This document shows, in pieces, positions 1-8,719 of a stretch of 64,000 nt of DNA (the first letter of the stretch is position 1; the number at the start of each line of letters is the position of its first letter). The notes under the pieces are model-generated. The model did not search any database. It worked only from the letters and a program-made list of their open reading frames with translations, and was not told where the DNA came from. Made by a program: the position numbers and the translations under genes. Origin of the DNA: Anaerosporomusa subterranea (GTDB lineage: Bacteria > Bacillota > Negativicutes > Sporomusales > Acetonemataceae); contig NZ_LSGP01000001.1 of NCBI RefSeq assembly GCF_001611555.1, positions 248,001 through 312,000 on the forward strand. The letters run 5' to 3'.

Positions 1-1122
1 GTTGTGCTGGTAATCACGGCGATATTCATTGCTTTATACGCCCGTCGCATCGCCAGACCGATTCAGACGTTGGAGGTGGCGGCTAACCGCATTGCAACCG
101 GCGATATTTCGATTACCAAATTGGGAATCACCTCCAATGATGAAATTGGGCGGCTGGGTCAGAGCTTCGAGCAGATGGCCGGAAATTTGCGCAGCCTCAT
201 TCAGCAAGTTCTTGACGCTACCGGGCAAGTGGCTGCGTCATCGCAAGAACTGACTGCTAGTTCGGAACAATCGGCCCAAGCAGCCAACCAGGTCACCGCT
301 TCAATCGCCGATGTAGCTGCGGGAGCGAGTGCGCAGATGGAGGCTGCCAGTGAAACCACGGCAGTGGTGGAACAAATGGCAGCCAATATCCGGCAAATCG
401 CCGCTAATGCCAACCAGGTAGCCACTCAGTCGGCCAAGGCGGCCGACAAGGCAAAAGATGGGGACAAAGCGGTAGAAAGAGCGGTTGTCCAGATGGGTCA
501 AATCGAAGGAACGGTGAACTCTTCAGCCCAAGTTGTAACCAAGCTTGGTGAGAGGTCGAAGGAAATAGGCCAGATCGTCGTTACCATATCCGGCATAGCC
601 GGGCAGACCAATCTGCTGGCTCTCAATGCAGCCATTGAGGCGGCACGAGCGGGAGAACAGGGGCGGGGGTTCGCGGTCGTAGCAGAAGAAGTGCGGAAAT
701 TAGCTGAACAGTCCCAGGAAGCGGCTAAGAAGATCGCCGAACTTATCGGGGAAATCCAGGGGGATACCGACAAAGCGGTCGTAGCGATGAATGACGGCAC
801 ACGGGAAGTCAAGAGCGGGACTGATGTAGTTTACACCGCAGGAGTCGCCTTCCGGGAAATCGCCGGGCTAGTGACTGAGGTATCGAGTCAAGTGAAGGAG
901 ATTTCCGTCGCCATGCAGCAAATGGCTGCCGGTAGCCAGCAAATAGTTGGTTCGGTTAAGAAAATTGATGAGCTTGGCAAGAGGTCAACTGGTGAAGCCC
1001 AAAGCGTTTCGGCGGCTGCAGAAGAACAACTTGCATCAATGGAGGAAATCGCCTCATCCAGTCAGGCGTTGGCCAAACTGGCCGAGGATTTGCAGACGTC
1101 GGTGGCTGGGTTCCGAGTGTAG
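1..1122 (+). CDS. Methyl-accepting chemotaxis protein, C-terminal part (cut by window start)
   Basis: The frame is open at base 1, so the N-terminal sensor and first membrane helix lie outside the window. What remains begins with the end of a membrane helix ([13 protein letters not shown]), then a HAMP domain (about residues 12-66, with the P-x-x-x-L and DEIGRL signatures), then a long helical methyl-accepting signalling domain. The kinase-contact hairpin is clear around residues 196-240 ([16 protein letters not shown] followed by [18 protein letters not shown]). Ala/Gln/Glu-rich heptads on both sides fit methylation helices. The protein would pass ligand signals to CheA/CheW. The ligand is unknown because the sensor is missing. 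A terminator follows, so it is probably the last gene of its unit. Confidence 0.93.
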   Translation, partial: VVLVITAIFIALYARRIARPIQTLEVAANRIATGDISITKLGITSNDEIGRLGQSFEQMAGNLRSLIQQVLDATGQVAASSQELTASSEQSAQAANQVTASIADVAAGASAQMEAASETTAVVEQMAANIRQIAANANQVATQSAKAADKAKDGDKAVERAVVQMGQIEGTVNSSAQVVTKLGERSKEIGQIVVTISGIAGQTNLLALNAAIEAARAGEQGRGFAVVAEEVRKLAEQSQEAAKKIAELIGEIQGDTDKAVVAMNDGTREVKSGTDVVYTAGVAFREIAGLVTEVSSQVKEISVAMQQMAAGSQQIVGSVKKIDELGKRSTGEAQSVSAAAEEQLASMEEIASSSQALAKLAEDLQTSVAGFRV

Positions 1123-1254
1123 CTGGATAAGGCACGAGAAAGAGCGAGAGAATGTGGACTCTTGTGTGATAACGTGACGGCCTTGGGAAAGTGGAGGATT
1201 TGCAGGGGCACGAATCGCCTCCATTATCAAGATCTGGATTTTCTTTATAATAAG

Positions 1255-1294
1255 AAAAAGCTGTTTTCCTGAGTACGGGTAAACAGCTTTTTTT
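1255..1294 (+). terminator. Rho-independent terminator after the chemoreceptor gene
   Basis: A 12-bp perfect stem pairs AAAAAGCTGTTT (1255-1266) with AAACAGCTTTTT (1281-1292) and ends in a T-run. It lies about 130 bases after the chemoreceptor stop codon. Confidence 0.85.
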
Positions 1295-1679
1295 ACTTTA
1301 AGATTAATTGGTTTATGGCCAAGATTGATCAGTACTAAATCTAGACCATAATTTTGGGAAGCTATAACCAGTTCCTAACTTGAATGTGAAGCGAATTTAA
1401 TTATAATGCTAATCAATTCAGGATATGTAAAAAAATCAGCGGTAATTAACTATTAATGGCAATATGATCGTAGCATGTAATGGAAGTGTAGTGTGAAAAA
1501 TCGGACAATAAAGGAAAGAAGAGAAAAGCGCCGAAATGTAAAGGAAATGAGATTAATCAGTCAGAATCTAATTCCCCTGGAGAAACTGTTGATGAATACT
1601 CTTACGGTAATCACATTGAAAAATTACAATTCCAGACAAGTTCGCATGGACTTGGGAAATGACAGCAGTAAAGCTGTTG

Positions 1680-1803
1680 CGATTTGAACAACCTGAGCCC
1701 GAAACCAAATTCATTATAAAACGCATCTTCGAAAAGATTTACTTAACAATGGATGTGGAGTTGGGGCAGTAAAAGTGGCTCGCAGAAAAATCGCTAACAC
1801 CAG
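1680..1803 (+). pseudogene. Possible remnant of a large serine recombinase
   Basis: The stretch 1295-1922 has no convincing intact gene. Within it, frame 1680 reads RFEQPEPETKFIIKRIFEK, and after a one-base shift near 1742-1745 continues NNGCGVGAVKVARRKIA. This resembles the recombinase-domain pattern of large serine recombinases (an E-x-x-x-V-x-x-I-F segment, then G-x-G-x-x-x-I-A). The frame is broken and both ends are lost, so it would be a decayed fragment. The similarity is short, and chance cannot be excluded. A 64-codon open frame at 1493-1687 has no ribosome site or recognisable content and is not called. Confidence 0.25.
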
Positions 1804-1922
1804 CTAAAGAAGGGACTTGCAGCAGGACAAATTGATAGACTGACGAATACTAGCAAGAAAAAGCCAGTTTGCTAAATTGCTGCTAACAATACGTCTGCAT
1901 AGTCAGGAAGGGGGTACAGGAG

Positions 1923-2633
1923 TTGGCAAAAGAACTACTTGCTCGGGAGTGGATCAAACGTTGGGGAAAAGGAAAACTACAGGCGTTTCAAGATGCGTTT
2001 GCCCGTGCGTTCGGCATAAGTCTTTGTTTAGTAACGCTAGAGGGAGAACCGCTAACAGTATGGTCGAACTCTTCCTTGTTTTGTCATTCCATGATGCAAA
2101 ACAATCGAGTGCGTTGCCTACAAGAACGAAATCATGCGCTACAGCAAACGATTGAGACAGGAAAAACCACTCTTTCGAAATGCTATCTTGGTGTGAATTT
2201 CTTCTTCCACCCCATCGTGTATCAAAATGACGTTGTTTGCCTGTTTTATGGCGGCGGATTTCATTCTGACGAGGATGGATCGGAATTTAACCGTAGAGTA
2301 AACGGGAATATTCCGGTATTGACCAAGAAACAGGTTTACAATGTGCTGACCCTGCTGGCAGAAACCATTAATTTAGCCAATCCGGAAGTGGCAGTCCTAG
2401 TGCCGACAGGGCAGACGACACAAGATATTCCCTTACTACGACAAAAACTCAGTCACCGTGAAATTCAAATCGCTCAGCTCATGAATGCAGGTCTAGCAAA
2501 CAAAGAGATTGCTGAACAACTTTTCATCAGTGAGAAGACAGTTAAGACCCATGTGAGCAACATCTTGAGCAAGATGGGGTTAAAAGACCGGATGCAACTC
2601 GTATTCTTTTGTCGCCAACATAATATAATTTGA
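1923..2633 (+). CDS. LuxR-type transcriptional regulator with PocR-like sensor domain
   Basis: This 236-residue protein has an N-terminal PocR-like ligand-binding domain (about residues 8-125). It starts with a W-x-x-L-Q-x-F-Q-D-A-F-A-like segment and carries conserved Cys/His residues (FCHSM, RCLQERNHA, CYLGVNFFFHPI). A LuxR/NarL helix-turn-helix fills residues 170-230 (LSHREIQIAQLMNAGLANKEIA, then ISEKTVKTHVSNILSKMGL). PocR domains are thought to bind small molecules or, through Cys, metals. No receiver domain is present. The start is TTG at 1923, preceded by GGAAGGGGG and CAGGAG. The histidine kinase and receiver-HD genes follow on the same strand with short gaps, so the three probably form one signalling operon. 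Confidence 0.85.
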   Translation: MAKELLAREWIKRWGKGKLQAFQDAFARAFGISLCLVTLEGEPLTVWSNSSLFCHSMMQNNRVRCLQERNHALQQTIETGKTTLSKCYLGVNFFFHPIVYQNDVVCLFYGGGFHSDEDGSEFNRRVNGNIPVLTKKQVYNVLTLLAETINLANPEVAVLVPTGQTTQDIPLLRQKLSHREIQIAQLMNAGLANKEIAEQLFISEKTVKTHVSNILSKMGLKDRMQLVFFCRQHNII

Positions 2634-2681
2634 CCAGTCTGTTCAGGATTGTGGCAATTTTCTGCGAACGGAGAGGCTACA

Positions 2682-4727
2682 ATGTCATTTTTTAAGCAAG
2701 TAAGCATTTTTGTTGCAGTTCTCATCATTTTGCCGATGGCTTTATTGTTCCATATTTCTACATTGGCAATGAGTGATCAAATTACCCGCAGTGAGCAGAA
2801 GTATTTGCAAAATGCGCTGTTAATTGCCCGCAGTAGTATGCTGGGGCGCAAGACAGAGATGCAGCAAGGTGGTCAGTATCTCTCCGTCACTCCTGAATTT
2901 CGTGAAGCGCTTAAGAGTAAAGACAGTGGCCGTCTGACTGGTCTTGTTGACTCTTTACGCGGAATCTACCAATATTTGGATTTTGTAGTAATTTTGGATG
3001 ACGAAAGCAAGATGATTGCCTCGTATCCGAAGAAAGTCAATGCAAATGGTAAATTCGACATTAATGGCCTGGTTCGAATCGCACAGAAAACGAAGCAAGG
3101 CATTTTTTCTGAGGAGGTTTTCAATCTTACGTTGCTCTTTGCTCCCGATTCAGAACCATATCAACGATTTCGAGTCAAGCTTACAGGTAGTGAATCTCTG
3201 GGGACCGAATCATATCTAACAAAATGTCAAGCAGGGGTAGTAGTTTCACCAGTTTATGACCAGGGATCGCCACTCGGCTTTATCGTTATGGGTGATATCT
3301 CAAATAATGATCAGTTCTTTCCGGAAACCTATAGTCGTCAGGTAAAGGATTCCTTTCTCGCGATATCGGTTGATGATACACGCGTCACTTCGAATATTAG
3401 CACTCCAAAAAATACTGACTACATAGGCAGTCGCACACCAATCAAGATGAGTAGCCTAGAGGGAGAGCGCTTCTTCTATTTTGGCAGGGTAAATATTGAT
3501 GGTGAAGTACATGTCTTTGTGGATGAGCCAATTATGGATTTGGAAGGCAAAATTATCGGCGTCCTCGGTGTCGGAATACCCGAGGAGCGTTTTTCACGTA
3601 TTCTGTCTACCAATCATAATCTAATTTTTATTGTCACAGTGATTAGTCTTTGTGTAATGCTGATTGTTGCAAAGTATGTGGCTGCATACATTACCAAACC
3701 GATTCTTCTGGCTATATCTATGGCGGAAAAGATCCGACGCGGTGAGCGGGAATTGAATTTGCGGCCCGAGTGGTTGCGTGATACGGGAAACGAAACAACC
3801 GTCCTATTGGTGACTTTCCAACAAATGGCCAACGAACTCGCCCAAGGGGAAGAAAAACGCAAGAATTATGTAATACAATTGAAAGAAGAGCATCGCCGCC
3901 AACAGCAAATGGCGAAAGAACTGCAACTCATGAATCAGGAATTAGAAGAAAAAGTTACTGCCCGAACCCAGGATTTGCAACAAGCGTTTGGGGCGTTGAA
4001 AAAGGCGGATGAAGTGAAGTCGCAGTTTCTGGCCAATATGAGCCATGAGCTAAGAACTCCACTGAACTCGATCATCTGCAGTGCAGACATCATAAAAGAA
4101 AAACTGTTTGGTCCTTTGTCGGAGAAACAAGAACGCTATGTACAGACAATTTGGGCCAGTGGTACCCATTTGTTGCAGCTGATTAACGATATACTGGATA
4201 TTTGTAAAATCGAAGCCGGAAAAATGCAGCTCTCGCTTAGCCAATTCGTTATCACAGATGTTGTTGACAATTGCTTTAATGTGGTCAAGAGTTTAGCCTA
4301 CCGTAAGAATATTGATGTGGTCATTGTCATTGATCCACCATGTTTTGTCGTGTCAGCAGATGCAAAGAAGCTGCGGCAAATTCTCTACAATCTCCTATCA
4401 AACGCCATCAAGTTTACGCCAGAAGGCGGGCGGGTTGATCTCGAGGTGATTCGGCGCGATCCGGTTGTAAGATTTTCAGTACGTGACAATGGTATTGGCA
4501 TACGTGAAGAAGATAGAGATCGGGTGTTTCGGGAGTTTGAGCAAGTTGACAGCTCTTACGCTCGGCAGCACGAAGGAACCGGACTAGGTCTGTCCCTGAC
4601 CAAGAAATTAGTGGAAATGCACGGTGGCGAAATATATCTAACCAGTAAATTGGGACTGGGAACAGAAGTCATGTTTACTATTCCTATTGACACGGAGTCA
4701 TATCTAAATAGAGAGTCCACGTCTTGA
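2682..4727 (+). CDS. Membrane sensor histidine kinase (double Cache-HAMP-HisKA-HATPase)
   Basis: The protein has 681 residues when started at ATG 2682, which follows GGAGAGG. An upstream in-frame start at 2649 has no ribosome site. Order of domains: membrane helix (about 5-27), extracellular double-Cache-like sensor (about 35-310), second helix (about 316-340), HAMP linker, coiled coil (about 400-450), HisKA with phospho-acceptor His near residue 455 (NMSHELRTPLNSI), then the HATPase with N box (NLLSNAIKF), G1 box (DNGIGI) and G2 box (GTGLGLSL). Cache sensors usually bind small organic ligands. The adjacent receiver-HD protein is the obvious phosphate acceptor. Confidence 0.92.
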   Translation: MSFFKQVSIFVAVLIILPMALLFHISTLAMSDQITRSEQKYLQNALLIARSSMLGRKTEMQQGGQYLSVTPEFREALKSKDSGRLTGLVDSLRGIYQYLDFVVILDDESKMIASYPKKVNANGKFDINGLVRIAQKTKQGIFSEEVFNLTLLFAPDSEPYQRFRVKLTGSESLGTESYLTKCQAGVVVSPVYDQGSPLGFIVMGDISNNDQFFPETYSRQVKDSFLAISVDDTRVTSNISTPKNTDYIGSRTPIKMSSLEGERFFYFGRVNIDGEVHVFVDEPIMDLEGKIIGVLGVGIPEERFSRILSTNHNLIFIVTVISLCVMLIVAKYVAAYITKPILLAISMAEKIRRGERELNLRPEWLRDTGNETTVLLVTFQQMANELAQGEEKRKNYVIQLKEEHRRQQQMAKELQLMNQELEEKVTARTQDLQQAFGALKKADEVKSQFLANMSHELRTPLNSIICSADIIKEKLFGPLSEKQERYVQTIWASGTHLLQLINDILDICKIEAGKMQLSLSQFVITDVVDNCFNVVKSLAYRKNIDVVIVIDPPCFVVSADAKKLRQILYNLLSNAIKFTPEGGRVDLEVIRRDPVVRFSVRDNGIGIREEDRDRVFREFEQVDSSYARQHEGTGLGLSLTKKLVEMHGGEIYLTSKLGLGTEVMFTIPIDTESYLNRESTS

Positions 4728-4750
4728 CCGTTGGCGGCGAAGGAGCAAAT

Positions 4751-5623
4751 ATGGAAAAAGTATTGGTTGTTGATGATAATCCACATAACTGTGAATTGAT
4801 GAGTGATTTATTAACAAATTGGGGGTATGAGGTAAACACAGTCGGTCAGGGGACTGAAGCCATTGTAGTCGCTGGCCGGGATTGCCCTGACATTATTCTA
4901 CTTGACGTCATGTTGCCCGGGATGAACGGCTTTGAAGTTTGTCATGAAATTAAGACAAATTCTCAAACACGCGATATTCCTGTCATCATGCTGACCGTGT
5001 TAAATGAAGTTGATGATCGAATTCGGGGTCTTAAGGTTGGCGCCGACTACTTTATGTCAAAACCCTTTAATTACCAGGAATTGAAATTCCGCTTATCCGC
5101 TCTGTTGCAACAAAAACAACGGATTGACAGTATGGAGGAAGGGCAAGCGGTGGTGGATGCTTTTTTAGTAATGATGAAGTTTAAAGATCCGCAGTTGTAT
5201 ATGCACACCTGCCGAGTCAAGGATTATTGTGCAAAAGTATCCCGCGTGCTACTGCTTTCTGAAAAACAGCATGAACGATTGCTGTGGGCAGCTTGTCTGC
5301 ATGATATTGGCAAGGTGATTGATTTTTCACCCTCTCATCCGCAAACTGGGCGGGAGATTCTTTCTCACTTAAAAATGGGCAGTTATGTGGCTGACTTAAC
5401 GCTCCGACATCACGACCCTCAACCGTGGGCTAGTATCGAACTGGAGATACTGGTCACGGTTGATCGTTTTGAAAGCTTATTGAGTCATCATGATAAACAG
5501 GCAATCGAACAATTGCGGCAATTAAGTAGTCAAATCGGTGTTAGCGCCAAGGTGCTGGCGGCGATCGAACAAGTCCTACGGGATGAGCAATTTTGCGAAA
5601 AAATGACCGGAAGATTTAGGTGA
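4751..5623 (+). CDS. Response regulator with HD phosphohydrolase-type output domain
   Basis: The start is ATG 4751 behind GAAGGAG, giving 290 residues. Residues 3-115 form a CheY-like receiver with the acidic pair near VVDDN, phospho-acceptor Asp 52 (LLDVMLPG), a conserved Thr (MLTV) and Lys (SKPF). The C-terminal half is an HD domain with HDIGK at about residues 184-188 and an upstream His (HTCRVKDYC). The region that should hold the GYP motif of cyclic-di-GMP phosphodiesterases reads RHHDPQPWASIELEI instead, so a true HD-GYP activity is doubtful. It starts 23 bases after the kinase gene and is probably its partner. Confidence 0.88.
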   Translation: MEKVLVVDDNPHNCELMSDLLTNWGYEVNTVGQGTEAIVVAGRDCPDIILLDVMLPGMNGFEVCHEIKTNSQTRDIPVIMLTVLNEVDDRIRGLKVGADYFMSKPFNYQELKFRLSALLQQKQRIDSMEEGQAVVDAFLVMMKFKDPQLYMHTCRVKDYCAKVSRVLLLSEKQHERLLWAACLHDIGKVIDFSPSHPQTGREILSHLKMGSYVADLTLRHHDPQPWASIELEILVTVDRFESLLSHHDKQAIEQLRQLSSQIGVSAKVLAAIEQVLRDEQFCEKMTGRFR

Positions 5624-5688
5624 GGCCGTTGATGTTATGTCGGAGATGAGACTCTGTTTTAAGGCAAATGTTGATTGGTTTCTCGTTT

Positions 5689-5738
5689 ATGAAAACACCT
5701 CTTTCCGGACATACTACCGCCGAAGGAGGTGTTTTCAT
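5689..5738 (+). promoter_or_regulatory. Hairpin that buries the ribosome site and start codon of the YkuS-family gene
   Basis: Bases 5689-5701 (ATGAAAACACCTC) are an exact inverted copy of 5726-5738 (GAGGTGTTTTCAT). The stem extends inward by a wobble pair and three Watson-Crick pairs (5702-5705 with 5722-5725). The right arm contains the Shine-Dalgarno AGGAGG and the first two bases of the start codon. There is no T-run after it, so it is unlikely to be a terminator. Confidence 0.7.
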
Positions 5739-5970
5739 GCAGAAAAAAGTAGCCGTAGAAAATAACCTGACCAGTATCGCCAAAGCGTTGGAGAACAAGG
5801 GATATACAGTGGTCAGTCCAAAAAGCGGACTCGATGTAATCGCCGCAGTTGTCATGGGAATGGACAACAACCTTATGAATATACAGAACACGGTAACGAA
5901 AGCGCCAGTTATTGATGCTGCCGGATTAACCCCGGAAGAAGTCGTATCCCGCATCGAATCGCTCAAATAG
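5737..5970 (+). CDS. YkuS-family (UPF0180) small protein
   Basis: This 77-residue protein starts at ATG 5737, eight bases after AGGAGG. It matches the UPF0180/YkuS family of Firmicutes in length and pattern: KKVAVENNL near the N-terminus, a central hydrophobic segment (DVIAAVVMGMDNNLM), TKAPVIDAAGLT, and a C-terminal EEVVSRIESL helix. B. subtilis YkuS has no well-established biochemical role, so none is assigned here. The family often has two Cys after the LD/QD segment; they are absent here. Translation is probably controlled by the hairpin that overlaps the start. An independent terminator follows. Confidence 0.85.
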   Translation: MQKKVAVENNLTSIAKALENKGYTVVSPKSGLDVIAAVVMGMDNNLMNIQNTVTKAPVIDAAGLTPEEVVSRIESLK

Positions 5971-5986
5971 TGACAGCACTGTCACC

Positions 5987-6013
5987 AGCCCCCATTTAAG
6001 GGGGCTTATTTTT
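5987..6013 (+). terminator. Terminator after the YkuS-family gene
   Basis: AGCCCCC (5987-5993) pairs with GGGGGCT (6000-6006) across a short ATTTAA loop, followed by TATTTTT. Confidence 0.85.
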
Positions 6014-6128
6014 CATATCGTCACCTCTTTGTCCCAATTCGGATGAAAATGAGTGCTTCATCTGAATAAATCCCTTGAATGGATAAAAGAATAATGAAAG
6101 TAATCTGTAGTCTCAAGGAGGTTTTTTC

Positions 6129-8252
6129 ATGTCCGATCCGAAGCAACCGCTGATTAAAAGTACTGATGAAGTTTCCAAAGGCGATGTAGAGTCTGTACCT
6201 GGTAAAGGGGATGCCAGCGGAACCAATAATCCTGATGACCATTTTGACGTCCATTCTAACAGCCGGAAATATTACGACATCGAAAAATCGCCAAAGCCGG
6301 AAGATGTGTTCGCTTGGCAGCGCAAGCATATTCAAGTTCACGACCAAAGCAAAGAAGGCTACCCGCTGAATGTGATCATCGACCCGGCTATGCGTGAAAT
6401 GTACCAGCATGTTCATGCACAAGGCTTGACAAACGTTTTTGACCGCTGGGAACAGCAGGAGAAAATCCGCTGCAACTTTTGCGTGCAAGGCTTATCCTGC
6501 CAACTGTGCGCCAATGGACCTTGCCGCATCAGCCCGAAAGTACCCCGAGGCGCTTGCGGGGTTGATGCTCATGTGATGGTGGCCAGAAATTTCGTCTATC
6601 GCCATGTCACCATCGGCACGTCAGCCAACATGTTTCACGCGCAGCAAGCGGCCCGGACTCTCAAGGCGGCTGCAAGAGCGCCGGAGAGTGGATTGAAAAT
6701 TCGCGATAGCGAGAAGCTTCTTAAATACGCTGAAATGGCCGGCTTGAATACGACGCATGATGTCAAGAAGGTTGCCGAAGATTTTGCCAACTGGGTGCTT
6801 GCAGATATGGGCAAACCCTATTATGAAGAGTCTGCCATGGTACAGGCCTTTGCACCAGCCAAACGTAAGGAGTTATGGAGAGAACTTGGTTTGTTCCCCG
6901 GCGGCGGCAACAGTGAAGTGGCTTATGCCCAGACGAAGTGTATGACAAACCTCAATGCCGATCCTGTTGATTTCCTGCTGACCTCAGTTCGCCTGGGTAT
7001 TATCAATGAATACCAGGGACTGTTCGCGCTGGACATCTTGCAGGAAATCTTGATGGGGACGCAAAAAATCAATAAAACCCGTCAAAACATGGGCCTATTA
7101 GATCCTAAGAAAGTAAACATCATTACCAACGGTCATATGCCCTTGGTCGCTCATGTCGTTATTGATCTTGCCTCTCAGCAAGAGTGGCAGGAAAAGGCTA
7201 AACAGGCAGGCGCAGACGGCTTGCAGATTCTTGGACACGTCTGCGAGGGCCAGCAGTTGATGAACTACTCTGGCACACAGTCACAAAGCGCCTACGGAGG
7301 TCAGGAAGGAGAATGGCTGTCTGAGGAATATCTATTCGCTACCGGCTGCGTCGACTCGTTTGTCTTTGATTACAACTGCACAATTCCCACTTTGCCTCTG
7401 TACGCAAAACGATTTGGCACCCGCATGATCAGCACGCATGAAGTTATCCGCATGCCGGGGACGGAAGTCGTGGAATTCATTCCGGAGAAAATGGCAGAGC
7501 AGGCGGCCAAGATTCTTGATATGTCAATTGAGGCCTTTAAACAGCGTAAGTCGGAAAACCGTGAAGTCTATGTTCCACCCTATACGACAGAGTGTACGGT
7601 CGGCTTCAGTACTGAGCCGATTAAAGCGGCGCTCGGCGGTTCGTGGAAACCGCTCTTGGATGCGATCACCCAAGGCAGCATTCGCGGCATCGCTACTATC
7701 GTCGGTTGCACCACTGCTCATTACGGTCAAGGCGGCAGCAACATCTTCCGCATTACCAAGGGCCTGATTGAGAAAGACATTCTCGTTTTGTCTGGCGGTT
7801 GCACTTCAGCCGTTATGGAGTATACTGGCCTTACCCGTCCGGAAGCGGCAGATGAATGCGGTTCAGGTCTGAAATCTGTCTGCAAGGCCTTAGGTATTCC
7901 GCCAGTTCTCTCCTATGGCGCATGTGTCGATATCGGAAAGATGACCCATACTGCCAAAGAGTTAGCCGACGCGCTAGGCGTAGATACCAACATGCTGCCA
8001 CTAGTTATTGGCGCGCCGGAATATCTTGAGCAAAAAGCTGTAGCTGACGCCTGTACCGCGATTGCATTAGGCTGGCTGGTTCATGTCGCGCCTGTGCCGT
8101 CTGTTACTGGCAGCGATGTGGTGGTGAAAACTCTGACTGAAACCACGGAGACGTTGGGACTTGGCAAGCTAATGGTTGAACTGAGTGCGGATAAGACTGT
8201 TCAGATTTATCTGGATCATATTGAGAAAAAACGGAGAGAACTTGGTATTTAA
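6129..8252 (+). CDS. cooS: Anaerobic Ni-Fe carbon monoxide dehydrogenase, catalytic subunit
   Basis: CooS oxidises CO to CO2 at a [Ni-4Fe-4S] C-cluster. This copy has 707 residues, against about 630-670 in well-known members; the extra length is mainly a hydrophilic N-terminal extension of about 60 residues. The D/B-cluster cysteines lie at about 115-140 (CNFCVQGLSCQLCANGPC, then GACG). By alignment from memory, the C-cluster ligands appear complete: His in NGHMP (about residue 336) and Cys in GHVCEG, DYNCTIP, VGCTT, GGCTS and GACVD. The start ATG follows AAGGAGG. No cooF, cooC, hydrogenase or acetyl-CoA synthase gene is in the window, so its electron acceptor is unknown. A repeat-derived hairpin with a T-run at 8331-8400 may end the transcript. 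Confidence 0.95.
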   Translation: MSDPKQPLIKSTDEVSKGDVESVPGKGDASGTNNPDDHFDVHSNSRKYYDIEKSPKPEDVFAWQRKHIQVHDQSKEGYPLNVIIDPAMREMYQHVHAQGLTNVFDRWEQQEKIRCNFCVQGLSCQLCANGPCRISPKVPRGACGVDAHVMVARNFVYRHVTIGTSANMFHAQQAARTLKAAARAPESGLKIRDSEKLLKYAEMAGLNTTHDVKKVAEDFANWVLADMGKPYYEESAMVQAFAPAKRKELWRELGLFPGGGNSEVAYAQTKCMTNLNADPVDFLLTSVRLGIINEYQGLFALDILQEILMGTQKINKTRQNMGLLDPKKVNIITNGHMPLVAHVVIDLASQQEWQEKAKQAGADGLQILGHVCEGQQLMNYSGTQSQSAYGGQEGEWLSEEYLFATGCVDSFVFDYNCTIPTLPLYAKRFGTRMISTHEVIRMPGTEVVEFIPEKMAEQAAKILDMSIEAFKQRKSENREVYVPPYTTECTVGFSTEPIKAALGGSWKPLLDAITQGSIRGIATIVGCTTAHYGQGGSNIFRITKGLIEKDILVLSGGCTSAVMEYTGLTRPEAADECGSGLKSVCKALGIPPVLSYGACVDIGKMTHTAKELADALGVDTNMLPLVIGAPEYLEQKAVADACTAIALGWLVHVAPVPSVTGSDVVVKTLTETTETLGLGKLMVELSADKTVQIYLDHIEKKRRELGI

Positions 8253-8330
8253 AAAAATATTTTTCCGCTTTCCTGTATAATTACTCTACTTAACAGGAAT
8301 GAAGCCCTAAAAAAGGTTGCTTAAACTGTA

Positions 8331-8400
8331 GAAGATTGCTTCACTACGTTCGCAATGACAACCTTGTGTCACTGCGAGGAACGAAGCAGTCTTCTTTTTT
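8331..8400 (+). repeat. Interspersed palindromic repeat C, copy 1, acting as a likely terminator
   Basis: GAAGATTGCTTC at the left end is matched by GAAGCAGTCTTC at the right end, with GCAATGACA and GTCACTGCGAGG inside, so the element folds back along most of its length and ends in T6. A related element is at 54193-54270. The rest of the gap 8253-8719 holds two direct partial copies of repeat A. Confidence 0.7.
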
Positions 8401-8414
8401 ATAATAATCACACA

Positions 8415-8567
8415 ACCCTTCGTGTACTCCGCAGTTAACGGCCCTCTCACTTCTATCAGAACAGGCAGGAAGTCTCCAAAGCGGTTAGCTGTTTTTTAAA
8501 AAAGAATCGTTCCAGTAACCCTCCATAACCCTCTGTATACTCTGCGCACTCTGCGGTTAAACGCAAC
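8415..8567 (+). repeat. Repeat A partial copies (two, direct)
   Basis: Segments near 8421-8440 (GTACTCCGCAGTTAACG) and 8530-8567 (CTCTGTATACTCTGCGCAC, then TCTGCGGTTAAACGC) match one arm of repeat A, seen in fuller fold-back form at 54281, 59771 and 62810. No gene is seen between 8253 and 8719. Confidence 0.6.
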
Positions 8568-8719
8568 CCCGCATCATTACTCTCCTGAAAGTTAACGCAT
8601 AAATACACATCTATCGACGTTCACTGACACTGGACGAATGGCCGTGCCCTCTTGTGTTTGTCTGCGGTTATGCTACAATTAAAATTCGTTACAACTGTAA
8701 ACTGCAAGAGGTGATATCG

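Noticed and set aside
1493-1687. 64-codon open frame
   Set aside because: No ribosome site, odd composition and no recognisable family; it overlaps the supposed recombinase relic in another frame.
3066-3082. GGTTCGAATC, a tRNA T-arm-like string
   Set aside because: It lies inside the Cache kinase coding sequence and no cloverleaf can be drawn around it.
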